Positions 37,001 through 48,500 of a DNA stretch of 64,000 nt are shown piece after piece. The stretch comes from a virus: positions 1 to 64,000 of the IMG/VR virus record IMGVR_UViG_3300028361_000024, one strand, 5' to 3'. The notes under the pieces were generated by a model that worked only from the letters and a program-made list of their open reading frames with translations, ran no database searches and was not told where the DNA came from. The position numbers and the translations under genes were made by a program. Within the stretch, counting starts at the first letter, position 1. Each line of letters starts with the position of its first letter.

Positions 37001-39002
37001 AAGTGGTGGGAGAAGCTGTTCCAGTAGATGCTGGAATCAAGCAAACCAGATTTAAAACAGCTTGGGGGTCGTCATCAGCAACAATAGCCAAGTACATCGG
37101 CTTTACATCAGTACTCTCTGGAGTCAGCATTCTTGCTTTGCCATCAGCTGCTGCAGTCAGTCCTTCGGCAGAAAGCTTGGTTGGGTCAAACCTACTGTCC
37201 CAGGACCTGCGATTTTCTTGGCCTACTACTTTGTCGCGAGACTGCTTGTCGTCTACTTTTACCCCAGGGAAGCTTTTTGGTTTGTACCAGCTACCGTATG
37301 TCTGTCCAGAGCCTCTGCCAGACTTATCGCCGTACACAGAATCTAACCAGTCACGAAGAAGTGGCTCGTTGTAGACGTTCTCTGTTGTAGCAGGGCTCCA
37401 TCCAGGCTTAGCCGTACCATCTGGGTTAAAAGAGCCCTTGTGGTAACGTCCCAGCGCAGTGTTGATGTCTGGTACAGCCTTAGGAACAAACGGAGGAATT
37501 GGGTCACCGTCATACTCAGGGGCTAACCTTTGGTCTGCAACCCACGAGCCCCAGTCTCTAACTAATGTGCCAACATTTGAAGCGGTTAGTGGTGGAAGGC
37601 GGCCAGGCAATTGAGCGTTTGGCTGGTCGATAGGGACTCTTGGTTCGCCAAGGATTCCAGTAAAATCTAAGTTATTTGCGGGGAAGTTGGCCTGAGATAC
37701 AGGCTCAAAGGTTTCTACTTTTTGAGTTGAGCTTCCAGCTACTGTAACTGATTCTCCGTTATTTAACTCAACAGTGACCGTCTTGTCAGTAGGGTTCTGA
37801 GATGTAACAACCCCTTGATAGTTAAAATCTCCGCCAATCACAACTGTCGAACCGTTTTCTGCGAACCGCCCCAACTTGTCACGAACTTGCGTCTCAGCTC
37901 GCGCTGCCCTTTCTTCTGGGGTGTCTACTCCTGGGCTTGTATCGACGGAAGACTCCTCAGCAAAAGTTGCGACCCCTGAAGCCATAAGACCGTCGTCGTA
38001 GTAGTCCTCTTCTTCCAAGAGGTCAGGAGTCTCGTCACTGAACTGGTCTAACAACTCAAAGTCAAGTTCTGGCATTGCTGCCTCAAAAAGCTCTGTTTCG
38101 TTGAAGTTCAACTGCTTGAGAAATACTGGCTCCATAGGAGCATTGTCCAACATCGCGGAGCAGGAGATGGCGGTCTCACGGTCTACTGGAACATAGGTTT
38201 TTTGGCTTTTATCGTAGGGGTCATCTAAAGCTTTGTCGTAAGTGATAAAGTCATTTTCAACGTTGCCCATGTCTTCCCACGAGCCGTCATCCCAGACCTT
38301 GCAAGTTCCGTCTTCGTCTACTTTGTAGAGGCGGTCAATCCCGCCACTAGTCAGATTAATTCGGATATAGAAATCAGGCTCTACACCAGTCGCAGCGTAG
38401 GAACCATAGTCAACCCTCTGCTCTGCATAATATTCGTCGTAGCCCCCAGCCGAAAGGCCTTCTTTGCTATTCTCGCGCTCAACGATGGCTGATGCCCAGC
38501 GCTGTGCAGCGTCCCCACCCCAAAGTGCCCAAGCAATGCGACCATTACTTGGGTAGTTATCCTCAGCTGGCTTGTAGCCTTTGGCTTTTTTGTCTACTTC
38601 GTGGCGCGGGAAATACTTAGCAATGTGGCGAACTTTTTCAATTCCAACTTGACCACCCTTGACAAGACTGCGAGCATTGTTAAGGCCAACGGGAGTGCCT
38701 CCCCGCTTCTCTTCTTTACGCCACGCAAGCCCCCGCTTAGCCTCAGCGATGACAGACTTAGGGATTGTGTACATACGGTCATTAGCCGCAAAAACTCTGA
38801 TGTCCAGCTCGGTAATCGCGGCCTTGGCCAACTCTGCTGAGGGGCCTATTGGCTCTTCGATTGAAGCGTCCCACTGGGCTGACGCAACGAGGGTCTCAGT
38901 CTCGTCTACGCGAATAATCGTGTTGGACATTACGTCGACAACTACGCCTCTTTCAGCGTCCGTGTACAAAAGTTGATTCCCGTGGCTACCGTGGTATTCC
39001 AT
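34092..39002 (-). CDS. Multidomain capsid maturation protease
   Basis: A 1636-residue protein. Residues 100-165 hold a head-associated domain (GIEKVRHIAKYFPRHEVDKK, GRIAWALWGGDAAQRWA). About 365-415 is a KDKLGRFAE-type linker followed by a small beta-barrel. About 754-800 has LRRYWTVGKGGLKIRW and CNRQLKKYMG. Residues 865-1220 are the actinophage-type prohead protease (VIPEGIETGDG, MRDLPLPLLWQ, VFGHIAAWHVDHIGM, TLAGGHAGLEAS, DTGSAFADVHAGEDSYGIWV). About 1345-1390 has NAVRAYGRAKPGAKGAVRKH. It is far longer than a free-standing protease (200-500 residues) and probably also acts as a scaffold. Confidence 0.8.
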   Translation of the reverse strand: MEYHGSHGNQLLYTDAERGVVVDVMSNTIIRVDETETLVASAQWDASIEEPIGPSAELAKAAITELDIRVFAANDRMYTIPKSVIAEAKRGLAWRKEEKRGGTPVGLNNARSLVKGGQVGIEKVRHIAKYFPRHEVDKKAKGYKPAEDNYPSNGRIAWALWGGDAAQRWASAIVERENSKEGLSAGGYDEYYAEQRVDYGSYAATGVEPDFYIRINLTSGGIDRLYKVDEDGTCKVWDDGSWEDMGNVENDFITYDKALDDPYDKSQKTYVPVDRETAISCSAMLDNAPMEPVFLKQLNFNETELFEAAMPELDFELLDQFSDETPDLLEEEDYYDDGLMASGVATFAEESSVDTSPGVDTPEERAARAETQVRDKLGRFAENGSTVVIGGDFNYQGVVTSQNPTDKTVTVELNNGESVTVAGSSTQKVETFEPVSQANFPANNLDFTGILGEPRVPIDQPNAQLPGRLPPLTASNVGTLVRDWGSWVADQRLAPEYDGDPIPPFVPKAVPDINTALGRYHKGSFNPDGTAKPGWSPATTENVYNEPLLRDWLDSVYGDKSGRGSGQTYGSWYKPKSFPGVKVDDKQSRDKVVGQENRRSWDSRFDPTKLSAEGLTAAADGKARMLTPESTDVKPMYLAIVADDDPQAVLNLVCLIPASTGTASPTTFVRRPGEWVKDEQVLADLNSPTPPPVIVLDNENLAIVTEQIDGDAVVASAVVQSHFALTRNTTISALMAAGGADRNKGNAENLRRYWTVGKGGLKIRWNTPGDWTRCNRQLKKYMGPRAKGYCALRHKEMTGVWPGDKKNVGKKKRGSALKASAELQSTPLSTLRSEAQIIEMATLRARAMSAKSKVKGRAGASPTEHGAKFVIPLVIPEGIETGDGRVFQKDSIGMRDLPLPLLWQIKTGNGHDGSVVVGQIISMERTKSGIGNAIGLFDSGEFGKEAERLVRHGFVRGVSADMDKFEADEETTDDTGGDSKSISSGRINITSARVMAVTIVPKPAFQECFIQIVDETSDAEEETMQPDGVYVDNVNPLDASALVACGMVAGAIPNEPPTTWFENPKLKKATPLTIGDDGRVFGHIAAWHVDHIGMAFGTKPPRSRSQYSYFHTGVVRTEEGSDVPVGQLTLAGGHAGLEASAQQAAKHYDDTGSAFADVHAGEDSYGIWVAGSLRSGTTPEQIRAARASAPSGDWRPIKGSLELVAVCQVNVPGFPIARARVASGQVMALVAAGANVLAQLKSDPLAELNAKIDALAVAQSEPLIENARARFAQAREEIRSTNLERMNELSLRVKEAKKKDDESWEYMIQMMDDDPENELAVVPRRIRQRLAREGKAMPDGSFPIRNISDLRNAVRAYGRAKPGAKGAVRKHIMKRARGLNRPDLIPPKWSTKFSENGEELSLRDRAITASGILSMKKSSDSENLEALFTEKGFTAAAGDDENLEDLTPEEVEALKTEKTSRENEDLRPKLTPDTQPRDDSGKFRKVLARLKTDLGIAGLNDAVERAKEIENFDESGDTDQATESAQKLIGFVDRLDAKALNPEALENIRESSGKLGEVIANLPLQFGEESQKIRYSDVPDPLQQLMKDMIERVEAKIGDEDADIATADLKRFMSGGDYFNQSEISAEMSKLLRLLT

Positions 39003-39005
39003 AGG

Positions 39006-39287
39006 TTATTTGCCTTCCTCGTAGTCAACCAAATCCTCAGAAGTGAGTAACTCGTTGTCGTCAAACCGCTTAACAAGTTCTGAAGCTTTTTCGTAATCCA
39101 GTTCAGTAATTTCGGTGCCGTCAAACTCTATAGCTATATCCGAAGTACCAAGGGTCCATTTACCGTCAATACGAAAAAAGGTACCCAAGTTTTCAATGTC
39201 GTAGACAAGCGTGACTACTTGGTTAAGTTCTGTGTCTACCAAAGCTTCTACGGATTGGTTAAAATCAACCGCCTCATTCTCCGCCAT
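39006..39287 (-). CDS. Small acidic hypothetical protein
   Basis: A 93-residue acidic protein with repeated beta-strand-like segments (VTLVYDIENLGTFFRIDGKW). It starts at the stop of the neighbouring 102-residue protein and lies between the two giant virion genes. No motif recognised; it may be a small virion or chaperone component. Confidence 0.55.
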   Translation of the reverse strand: MAENEAVDFNQSVEALVDTELNQVVTLVYDIENLGTFFRIDGKWTLGTSDIAIEFDGTEITELDYEKASELVKRFDDNELLTSEDLVDYEEGK

Positions 39288-39595
39288 TAGGCTTCCTCGC
39301 TGTCTTCAGGTTCTGGATTAAGACTTGTTAAGTTGTCATCTTCTGCTACCTTACGAATGACGTATTTAGCGTCATGTGCTTCAAACTCAATTGTACCGTC
39401 TGGGGATATGGTGACATCCTCGCTATCAACCAGATAGTCGTATCCATAGTCGCCCATGTCAACCGTAATGTAGTCGTTCTCATCCTCGCTGGAAGCAACA
39501 AGAACAGCCCCCAGGATTAGACGTTTGAAGGTCCCCTCGCTTGTGGATTTCTCTAAAATGCCCACACCCTCGTATACAAGTCGTACGTCTTTCAT
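39287..39595 (-). CDS. Small acidic hypothetical protein
   Basis: A 102-residue acidic protein (YITVDMGDYGYDYLVDSEDV; tail with several Glu/Asp). The start codon shares a base with the stop of the giant gene upstream. Together with the following 93-residue protein it may form a small translationally coupled pair, but I see no convincing sequence similarity between them. Confidence 0.55.
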   Translation of the reverse strand: MKDVRLVYEGVGILEKSTSEGTFKRLILGAVLVASSEDENDYITVDMGDYGYDYLVDSEDVTISPDGTIEFEAHDAKYVIRKVAEDDNLTSLNPEPEDSEEA

Positions 39596-42500
39596 TATTT
39601 AACTCCAAATAATTCGTTTACGGGCTTACCAGCAATTTCTGTAATTCCCTCGCTTGTCAATCGCTCTAGTAAAAACTTTCTGGCAGCTGAGTCAAGCGAT
39701 ATTCCAGATAAATCAGCCCAGCTAAGATTGTCCTTAAACAGAACTTCCGACACGTTCGCGCCTTTCAAAAGCTCTAGATAGTCGGTGTCTTCGTACTTTT
39801 TACCCCACTCGTCGTAGTTAGAGCCATAAAACTCTGGGCGACGGATTAGCTGGACTCCATCAAAGAAAAACTCTAGGCCCTTGTACGAACCCTGGTTTAG
39901 GTCCATTTTTGGGGTCTTTCGAGTGAACACATACCCTGCGCCAACTCCTGCAAGGTCAGAAGAGCTTGACTGGCCAGAGGTATTTAACCCCTCGGTCCAA
40001 CGAGTGACTGTGGAGTACAATCCGCCACCAGTTTTGAACAGCAAGTCGTAGACAAAATCTGCTCTTGCTTTTTCGTCGCTTGGAAGGTTTCCGCTAGCAA
40101 AGTTGTGCTTAAAGAAGCTAACTCCATAGGTTGCAGCCAGCTGTTCTGCAACCTCTTCGGGAAGCAGGTACTGAATTGCGCCTTTTTGCTGCTCATCTAC
40201 ACGAACCTCCATGTTATCAGCAGTAAAGTTATAATTTTTCTCTACTTCATCAAGAATTTGCTTACGAAGTTCTCCCTCGTAGTTCTTTGCTCCATTGCCC
40301 TTTTTACCAAAAAGCGAAATAATTTTGTTCTCTGCAACTCCTCGGAAATCTGCTTCTGTGGCGGGGCGGACTTCTTGAACTCCACCAACTTCCTTTATGG
40401 CTTCAGCTATCTGCTCTGGAGTTGCGTTTTCTGGCAAAAGAATTTCTACACGGTTATGGAGCGAAACTGGGCCGTTGCTGGACCCGCCTTTTTTGAAAAA
40501 GTCGGGGGTGGTTGCACTGCGATTGGCACGAATGAATTGGAACGCTCCGCTGCCCCCAGCAATCTCACCTCGGTAAGTACGGCCCTTGTTGTTGCCATCT
40601 ACGTTCCCTGTGCTCCACTCTTCGCTAAACGTTAAAGAGCCGTCTGCGTTGGTCTTGTACTTGTCTAGCCTCGCGTTATCACTAACGTCTAGGTCCTGCT
40701 GCTTAGCTAGTTTTTTGGTGAAAGCGTTGCCCGCCCAGTTGGTCAATTTAAAGGAAAGACGAATTTGCTTTTTGCCGTCTTTCTCTACTTTCTGAATCCG
40801 AACTTTCAGGTCTTCGATGTCCCCAGCGTCAATCATTACTTGAGAACCATTGGCAGCTTCTAGAGGACTTCCAGCATCCAGCTTAGTAACCGCGCTCTGG
40901 AGGCTTGGGACCTGCTCAAGGGGAGTGTCTCCCCAATTAGCTGGGCCATCGAGAGTCTCCACGGAAAAGCCAGGGCCCTCGACTGTGAACTTATCCGCTA
41001 AGTCTTGCTTGGCTTTCTCGATTACGGCTTTTTTAGCAGATTCTTCTTTTTGCTTCTTTTCTTGCTCTGCTTGGGCGACGGCTTGCTTTTTTGCCTCTTC
41101 AGCTTTGGCACCCTGAGCCTTTATGGCTTCAGCACGAATTGAGTCGTCTACTTCAATTCCCAGCTCTTTGGACTGCTCGTTAGTTAAAAACTTCTCGCGG
41201 CTCCATACGTTTTTTTGTTCTAGCTTCTGAGTAGTGCCTTTCATTGGCCCGTCGAAGTAGGTAACCTCTACGGCAAGTTCATTTGGGAAAGTCTTTGTTA
41301 CGACACCGTGGCTTGCAAGTTCTGGGTTTGGCGCGTCTGGGTCTTGGTTAGAAGCAATAATTCCAGGGAGCATATTCTGACCAGTGGACGTTGCGTCTTT
41401 CACCAAGTACTTTTTAACAAGGCTTTTGTATTCGTTCTTATTTGAAGCTCCAAAGTACGAAGTGTGCATCGCAGAGTTCTTGTCTACAGCGACAGATTCA
41501 ACCTCAGCCAACGTACTTTCTGGAGTAAGACCACTTGGGGCCACTGCTTCAGCTGGTTGTAACTCTTCTGGCTCGGGCGTAGGCGCTTCAGGCGCTGGTG
41601 TCTCGGGAGTAGTTGGTGGGGTTGGTGTTCCGCCGCCGCCGTCTCCTTCTTGTCCAGGGTCTTGGTCAGGGCCATCCTCAGGGGCTTGAGAGCCTTCAGG
41701 CATTAAGAAGGTAGAGGCTTTCCAGTTTGCCTTTGACTGTCCTTCAAATTTAACTTTTGCAACGTCTGTGTAGGTGTAGGTCTTGCCTCCAGCTTTCACA
41801 ACGTACTGGTCCTTAAGGGAGGTAACAACCCCCTTCTTGCCTGTCTTGGTATCAGTAACTGTCATCCCAACCTGAATAACGGTCGTGCCGTCTGCTGAAA
41901 CGTAAGACTCCTGCTGCTTAGGGGGCATGGATGGCTGAATAGTGGAGGCGGTCTCTTTTTTGGACCCAGCGAGAATCTTTGCAGGGAAGGCCTTGCTCTT
42001 GTAGATTTCGTTATTTATCCGACTGTTTAGGGCGGTAGATGAGTGCCAGCGACCTTTCAGCTCTTTAACCCTAGTGACACCCGTTTCTTCGTCTGTAATG
42101 CGGTGGTAGGTGCTAAATGTGTTGTCGGAGTTACGTTTTACTAAAACGTCAAAACGCTTATTGTTAAATTTGGTAGAAGAGACAACAATGTGTCCGTTGT
42201 CTAGAGTGCTAGCACTGTAGTCTTCGATAACCTGCGCCCAAATTAAGTCAGGGTCAGTTGGGTTCGCAAGTTCTTTGGCAAGCTCGTCGAGGTCAATTTT
42301 CGAGACCGCGTCTGTAGGAATATCCTCGTCGCCATCTACGGGAGTAAGTGCCTGCTCTAAATCATCAGTTATCTTTTCCTCGGGAGTTGCCTTTGGAGTA
42401 GCTGCTGGTGCAGGGTTAGTCAAGTCATTGAGAATGGACTCAACAAGCTCTGGGTCCTCTACTTCGTTGTCTTTGAAGCCTTGTAGTAGCTGCTTAATCT

Positions 42501-45500
42501 TTTCTGGGTCTTTGCTGCCGAACAAAGCTTCAGCTATGTTCTCAACCTTTTGTACAAGTTTTTGCTTCTGGTCTTGAGGCACCTCAGTGGGCTTTACAGA
42601 CTCGACGGGCTCGGCTTGAGGGTCAAGGGTTATCTCGTCAGATGGCTGAGGGGTTGCCACGCTTGGCTCCGATGCCTGAGGGGCAGCATCGTTTTCTTGT
42701 TCCATCTTTGTAAGGTTGTAGGTGTAGAACTTTCCATTAGGAAGTGTCCCAACAACGTTAACGTTTCCGTTTTTGGCGGTCTTCACTTCTGCTGGGGAAA
42801 GGTCTACTGTTTTGCCGTTGTACTTAAAGACAATGTTGTTTCCAGTAGCGATTGCATCCTGAATTTGAGCATCAAGGTCGTCAATCAAATCTTCTGGGTC
42901 TATGTCGTCAAGTGAAAGAAGTACCTTGTCTGGACCATCCTCTGAAGCAATAGGGGCTTCGATTGGCTCATCGTCAAGTCCATATATCTCAATAAGCTCT
43001 TTACGACGACGCTTCAAGTTCTCCTTGAGGCTGTTCGCAATTGATTGACTGCTAATTCCATCGATTCCGCCAGCAAAGGCCTCATCTACTAATTCATCAA
43101 TCTTGGCTTCGTCAATATTTGCAACGAGCTTTGCTGACTCGCCAATCTCGGCGTCGGTCATGTCTCCGAATACGCTTGCTGTCTGGGAGTTAACATTTGA
43201 ATCGCGAAGTGAGCTAATCTGCTCTGCGACATTTGTATCCAGCTCTTTGGCCTTGTCAGCTCCCTGAGCACGGAAGAGCAGTGCACCACCAGCGTCAATA
43301 CGGAAAGGCTTGGCGTTGGCAACAACAATGTTGTCCTTCTCAAGGCCGATGACATCGTAGTTGTTGAGCCATGCGTCAACCGCAAAACCCTTTTTGATTT
43401 CGTCAGTGATGTTTTGGTTAGGTGCAATCTGACCGAGAGTTCCGTCGGTTCCATCAATGACGGGAGAGACTATAACAATTTTGCCAGCCTTGTTTTTCCC
43501 GATGTAGGCACGCCCGACAGCCAAGCCAGCCTCTTCATACAGCGCAGAAGCAAGAACTTCATTAGCTGCGTGAGCTTCGGTCTTTGGGGTCTTGACGTAA
43601 TACTGTTGCCCACTGTCTGGGTCGACATAGAATGCTCCCTGATTTGACCCAGCTTGCCCTGAAACTTTTTTCCAGTTAGAGGTGTCAAAGACTTGACCCA
43701 ATGAGCCGCTCTGTACCTCAGGGATAACAATTTCATCAGGCTCAGCTGTCGTAGGCTCGTCGAGCGCAAGGCCCAAGAGAACATCTGCGGTGTCTGCAAA
43801 GTTGTCCTGAAGAGTGCCTTGAGAAGCCATCTTGCTAATTTGGTCAGCAGTGAACCAACCAACCTCAGAGCTTTCTCCATCTTTCGGTGACAAGTCGTTT
43901 AGCTGGCCTGGTCCCACCTCGAAGACATGAGTGTTGTATGTCCAACCAGGAGCAACTTCATTAGCAAACTGACCGACTGGGAGAACGGAGTCTGGTCCTA
44001 AGTCGCCGCCAACTTCTTCTTCAAATTCGTTGATTGCAGTGATAATGCCGTTATTTTCTTCGGAGTCACTCTTATCCTTGTGGGCACCCCCTGGGTATCC
44101 CCACTTTCCGCCCCCCTGCGAAAGCCCAGAGGAGCGCTTTGCTAGGAAGTACTCAAAGACGCCCTCGTTGTTCTTACGGCGAACTAGAGCGCCAGCAGCG
44201 CCAAACTTGCCCCAGAAACGCATTCCATTTGTAGCAAAGAAGTAGCCATCACCTTGGTCGGGCTTATTGCCGCCACCTATCGGAGCAAAGAACGGCAACT
44301 GAGGGGGAGTCATCACGCCGCTTCGTAGCTTCTGAACATCAGAGCTAGAAATTCCGTCAGCATAGTAGACACCGTCAGCATCTTGCTTAATGTCGTAGGT
44401 CTGCCACTTTTCAATGGTAGCTTCTGTGTCGACGTTAGGGGCTGCTTCCTCAAGAACAGGGGCCTCAACTTCGCCATTGCGTCGTCTAATACCGTAAGCC
44501 TGGAACTTTACCCAAGACTTGTTCATACCGTACTCTTTGCCATTGGCAAGCAAGCGTCGCCTTACAAAGACTTTGTTTGGGTCAGCTGGGTCATCGAGAA
44601 TCTCAAGAACTTCAAACCAGCCCTCTGATGGGGCACTTACGAAGTCCCCTACCTGCCACTCCTCAATAGCAACCTTGCCAAGTGATGTGGTGTTCTCGTT
44701 GTCCTCTACCCAGTTATTTGAGATGGAGTCGCCTAGTACTGATTCAATTGCTAGGTCACCGTCTGCCAAGTCAGACTTGGTTGCAGCTGTAGCAGAGGTA
44801 GCTTCGTCAGAAGTTGGGCGGACCTTAGGCATTGACTTTACAATCTCGTCAACTGTCGCAATTTTGTTGTCACCATCAAAAGCATCCTGGATAACTTTAG
44901 AAACAGCAAGGCTTGTGTCAGCGAGGTCTTTCTTGCCTTGAGCCGCCTTGAACTCTGCAAGCTCCTCTTCGTACTTTTGCATGTTGGCGTCAACGTCAAG
45001 AGCTGAGATTCCTTGATTGGTCTTAGCCATCTCCTGCATAAGGTTCTTCAGAATCGAAGGGAGAACATCGCTATCAGTTACTGCATCGTGCCAGTCACCA
45101 TCAGGAACAATTCCGTAGCGGTTTGCAACACTCTGAAGAGTGTGAGCACCGTTTCCTCCGTTAATAACAAGGCGGGCTAGCGATAGAGTGTCTACCTCTC
45201 CGCTTGGGCTGTAGTTGAGGCCAAACTTTTGAGCGAAGCGCTTCATAATGCCACCATCAAACGGCAAGTTATGCGCTAGAACAATTGTGTCAGGGCCAAT
45301 CTTTTCAAGAAGCTTTGTCATCTGCTCTTCTAGAGAAGGCTGCTTTGCCAAGAACTCATCTGAGACTGGATTACCAGAGGGGTCTTTTAGTGTTTTGTCT
45401 GGGTCAGCTTTTTTATAGAAATCTCCAAGTGGTACTTCTGGATTCATCCAGTAAGCACCAGCAGCGGTTGCCAGACCATCGTCAATTTTGGTCCATGCAA

Positions 45501-48500
45501 CTTGAATAGGTGTTTGGCTGTCAAATGCGCCATCGGCTGCGGTCTCAAAGTCAAGATAGATTATCTCTTCTTTTTCAAGGAGCTCTAGGAACTTTATAGG
45601 GTCGCCAGCTGCTTCAACTTCAATCTGCTTAAGCTTTTCCCCAGAGAATGCTGGAGAGGCAGGAGCCTTTGGCTTAGAGGGAGTTTTTTTCTTAGGCTTG
45701 TCAGTGTCGCCTGTTTGAGCAGTTGAAACGGAGTCTGGGTCAATTGGAGGAGTAAAGCCCTCTGCGGAGAGTTTCTTTGCAGCTTTGAACGCCGCTTTCT
45801 TTTCTACTAAGTCTGGGTCATCTTTTTTAGGACGCTCAAGAGCTGGAGCGTTTCCAGGGGCTGGCAAATCAGAAGCACCACGCATAACCGTAATTTCAGT
45901 TGTAGCGTTCCACTCTTTTGTCTGAGAGACGTGCCCTGGGTAGTACCCCTGAACAACGGCCTTTCCGTCTACCTCTTCTACGCCTTCAATAATGAAGTAC
46001 TCGTAAAAATCAGAACCCCACTCTTTTTTGAAAGTGACGTCTCCAGCTTTAACTTCTGTAGCCTTAACCGTGGTTACACCAACGGGGTTCGCTGGGCTAA
46101 AGGGTGAAGCAACTTCTTCGGTCTGCCACACAGCAAGAGTCTCGGTGTCAGGTGCAGTCCATAGCCCCTGAGCTTGCGCAAGGTTTTTGTTGTACTCGTC
46201 TAGGGCATCAAGAAATTTACTACGCGCTTCTGCGTCCTTAGGAACAAAGGCCCCTAAGTTTGTGTCGTTAAAAATCTTGCCTTCGGGGTCAAATTCTTTT
46301 GGCTTTGGCTTAGATAGAGTTGGGAGGTCCCCCTTTGCGGGGACCTCTACATTACGGTAAACTTTAATCTGAACATTCTTGTTCCAGAGCTTGGTCTTCT
46401 GAGTCTGGTGCCCAGGGTAGTATCCCTCAATCCAAACGCTTCCTGGCTTCTGTGCCTCGGAGTCGGCGTCGGAGAATACATTCTCAATTACAAAGTTGTC
46501 AGAGAACGTAATGTCTCCTGCTTTGAGGTTCTCGGCGCTGGCGCTTAGGAGGGCTGGTCCGTCTGGTTCTCCTGTAAAGATTCCTGGGGTAGCTGTTCCT
46601 GCTCCACCATCATCAGCGGTGTCTGCTGCTTGGTCTTGCGAGTCCTCTGTAGGCGGTTGCGGGGCTTCGGCTGTAGGTTCTTGGACCTCGGGGGCATCTT
46701 CGAGGGATTCGTCTTCTTGGACATTTTCTCCTTCAAGAGCATCCTGAACCTCTTCGGGAGTCGGCTCGTCGGAGCTCTGCCCTTTAAGGCCTTCTTGGTA
46801 GATATTGTCTATTAATTCGTCAGTGTCCACGCCCTGCAACTGCAGAGCGTCACGAATTGCTTCAGCTGGGACGTTTGCTAGGTACTGCTCTCCCTCGGGA
46901 GTGTCCATACCCAAGATTCCATAGCCTGGGGTTGCGGTTCCTGGCTCTAGGGCACGACGAAGCTCCGTAACAAGCTCATCGTTTTTATAGTCATTGGCAA
47001 TGTCAACTGGGTTGACAGAAAAGCCTTCAGGCGCATCTTGCGGAGTATCGCCTTCAATTTCATTAAAAGGCGCATCGTCGATTGAGGAATAGCCCTCTGG
47101 AACCTCAGATTCTTCGTAAACCTTATTCTTTGGGAGATATGACTTATAGTCACCCGAATCTAGGAACGCCTTCTGCTCGTCCTCGGTCATCCCCTCAATA
47201 ATCGGAGGAAGGGTTTTGTTAGAGGGTGTGGCCTTAGCTGCATCAGGAATCTCTTCGCCCAAGGATTCTTCAGTTGCCTTAGGAACTTTGGTACCTAAGT
47301 CGCCAGTACCGCCCTTATAGATATCGTCAAGAATGGCTTTAGCATCTTCGCCTTTTTCGTTGAGCGCTTCATAGATAGCTTCAACGGGAACGGGCTCGGT
47401 CCCATCGGAGAAAGGCAGATACCCAAAACCAGTGCCAGACTGCTCCTCAGTGCCAGCAACACCCTCGTTGAGGGCCGTGGCTAAGTCTTTGGTCGAATAC
47501 TCTTCGGAAAGCTGTGAAGGGTCGTCTGTGTAGTCTTCTGAGATTTGATTATCAACAGCACCCTGTGGCTCGTAAGGGGCGTCTGTGTTCCATGAGTAAA
47601 AGTTTTCGGGAGTGGTCCCTGTTTCTGGTGAAGCCTCGGTCTCGTCTGCGGGAGACTCTTCTTGATTTTGAGTGCCCTGCTCGTCAAAGTCATCCAGCCA
47701 AGCGTCAGGGTTGGCATTTCCAAGAGAGTCACGAAGAACGCGTCCCGTCTCGGAATCAATAACAGTTCCGTCGTCCATCATAAAGTGGTCGCGGGTTGGG
47801 TCTAGAGGGAATTCGCCGCCCTCTTCTTTAAACTTTTTTAATTTTCTCCGATAAGCGGTCTGTTTTACCTTAGAAGCGTTAGCGTCTCCAGGAATCTCTT
47901 GACCGTCGAAATCGGCGATGTCAACTTTATCGCCAATCTGAAGTTCTGGGTCAAGCAGTCCCGCTGCCCTTTCGGGGCGCTGTGGGTCAGCTGGGTCGCC
48001 TGCTTCGTAGAGGTCTTCGTCCTTAGAGATAAAGCTTTGAACATCTCCCCAAGACTGAACAGTGGCAAATTCCTTTTCCTTGCCATCTTTACGACGGACA
48101 AAGTAAACAGGCAGAGTTGGGTCGAGCTCTCCGTTTTCGCCCATACCTAAAGCAACGACATTGTTGCCTTCAGCCTCTTTTTGCTGCTGGGCTTCGAATT
48201 TATGCATTGCCGCAACGTTATTTCCGTTGTCGAACTTTACAATTTCGTAATTATCGTTATCGTCGACGAACCTAGTTCCAAGGTCAATATTTGGGCCGTA
48301 GTAGTCAAGGTCATCCTGCGTAGGCTTGAAAGAAGGGTCTTTTGCGTAACCGTCGGGGGAGTCTACAAATTCTAGGTCTGCTTCATCAATCACATCACTG
48401 TCAGCTGAAGATTTGGCGGGAGTCTTGCTAAATCCCTGGGCATCCTGTTGACTAGGGAGAATAGCCTTAACGGACTTACCAGCAGAGGCTGGTGTCCTAA

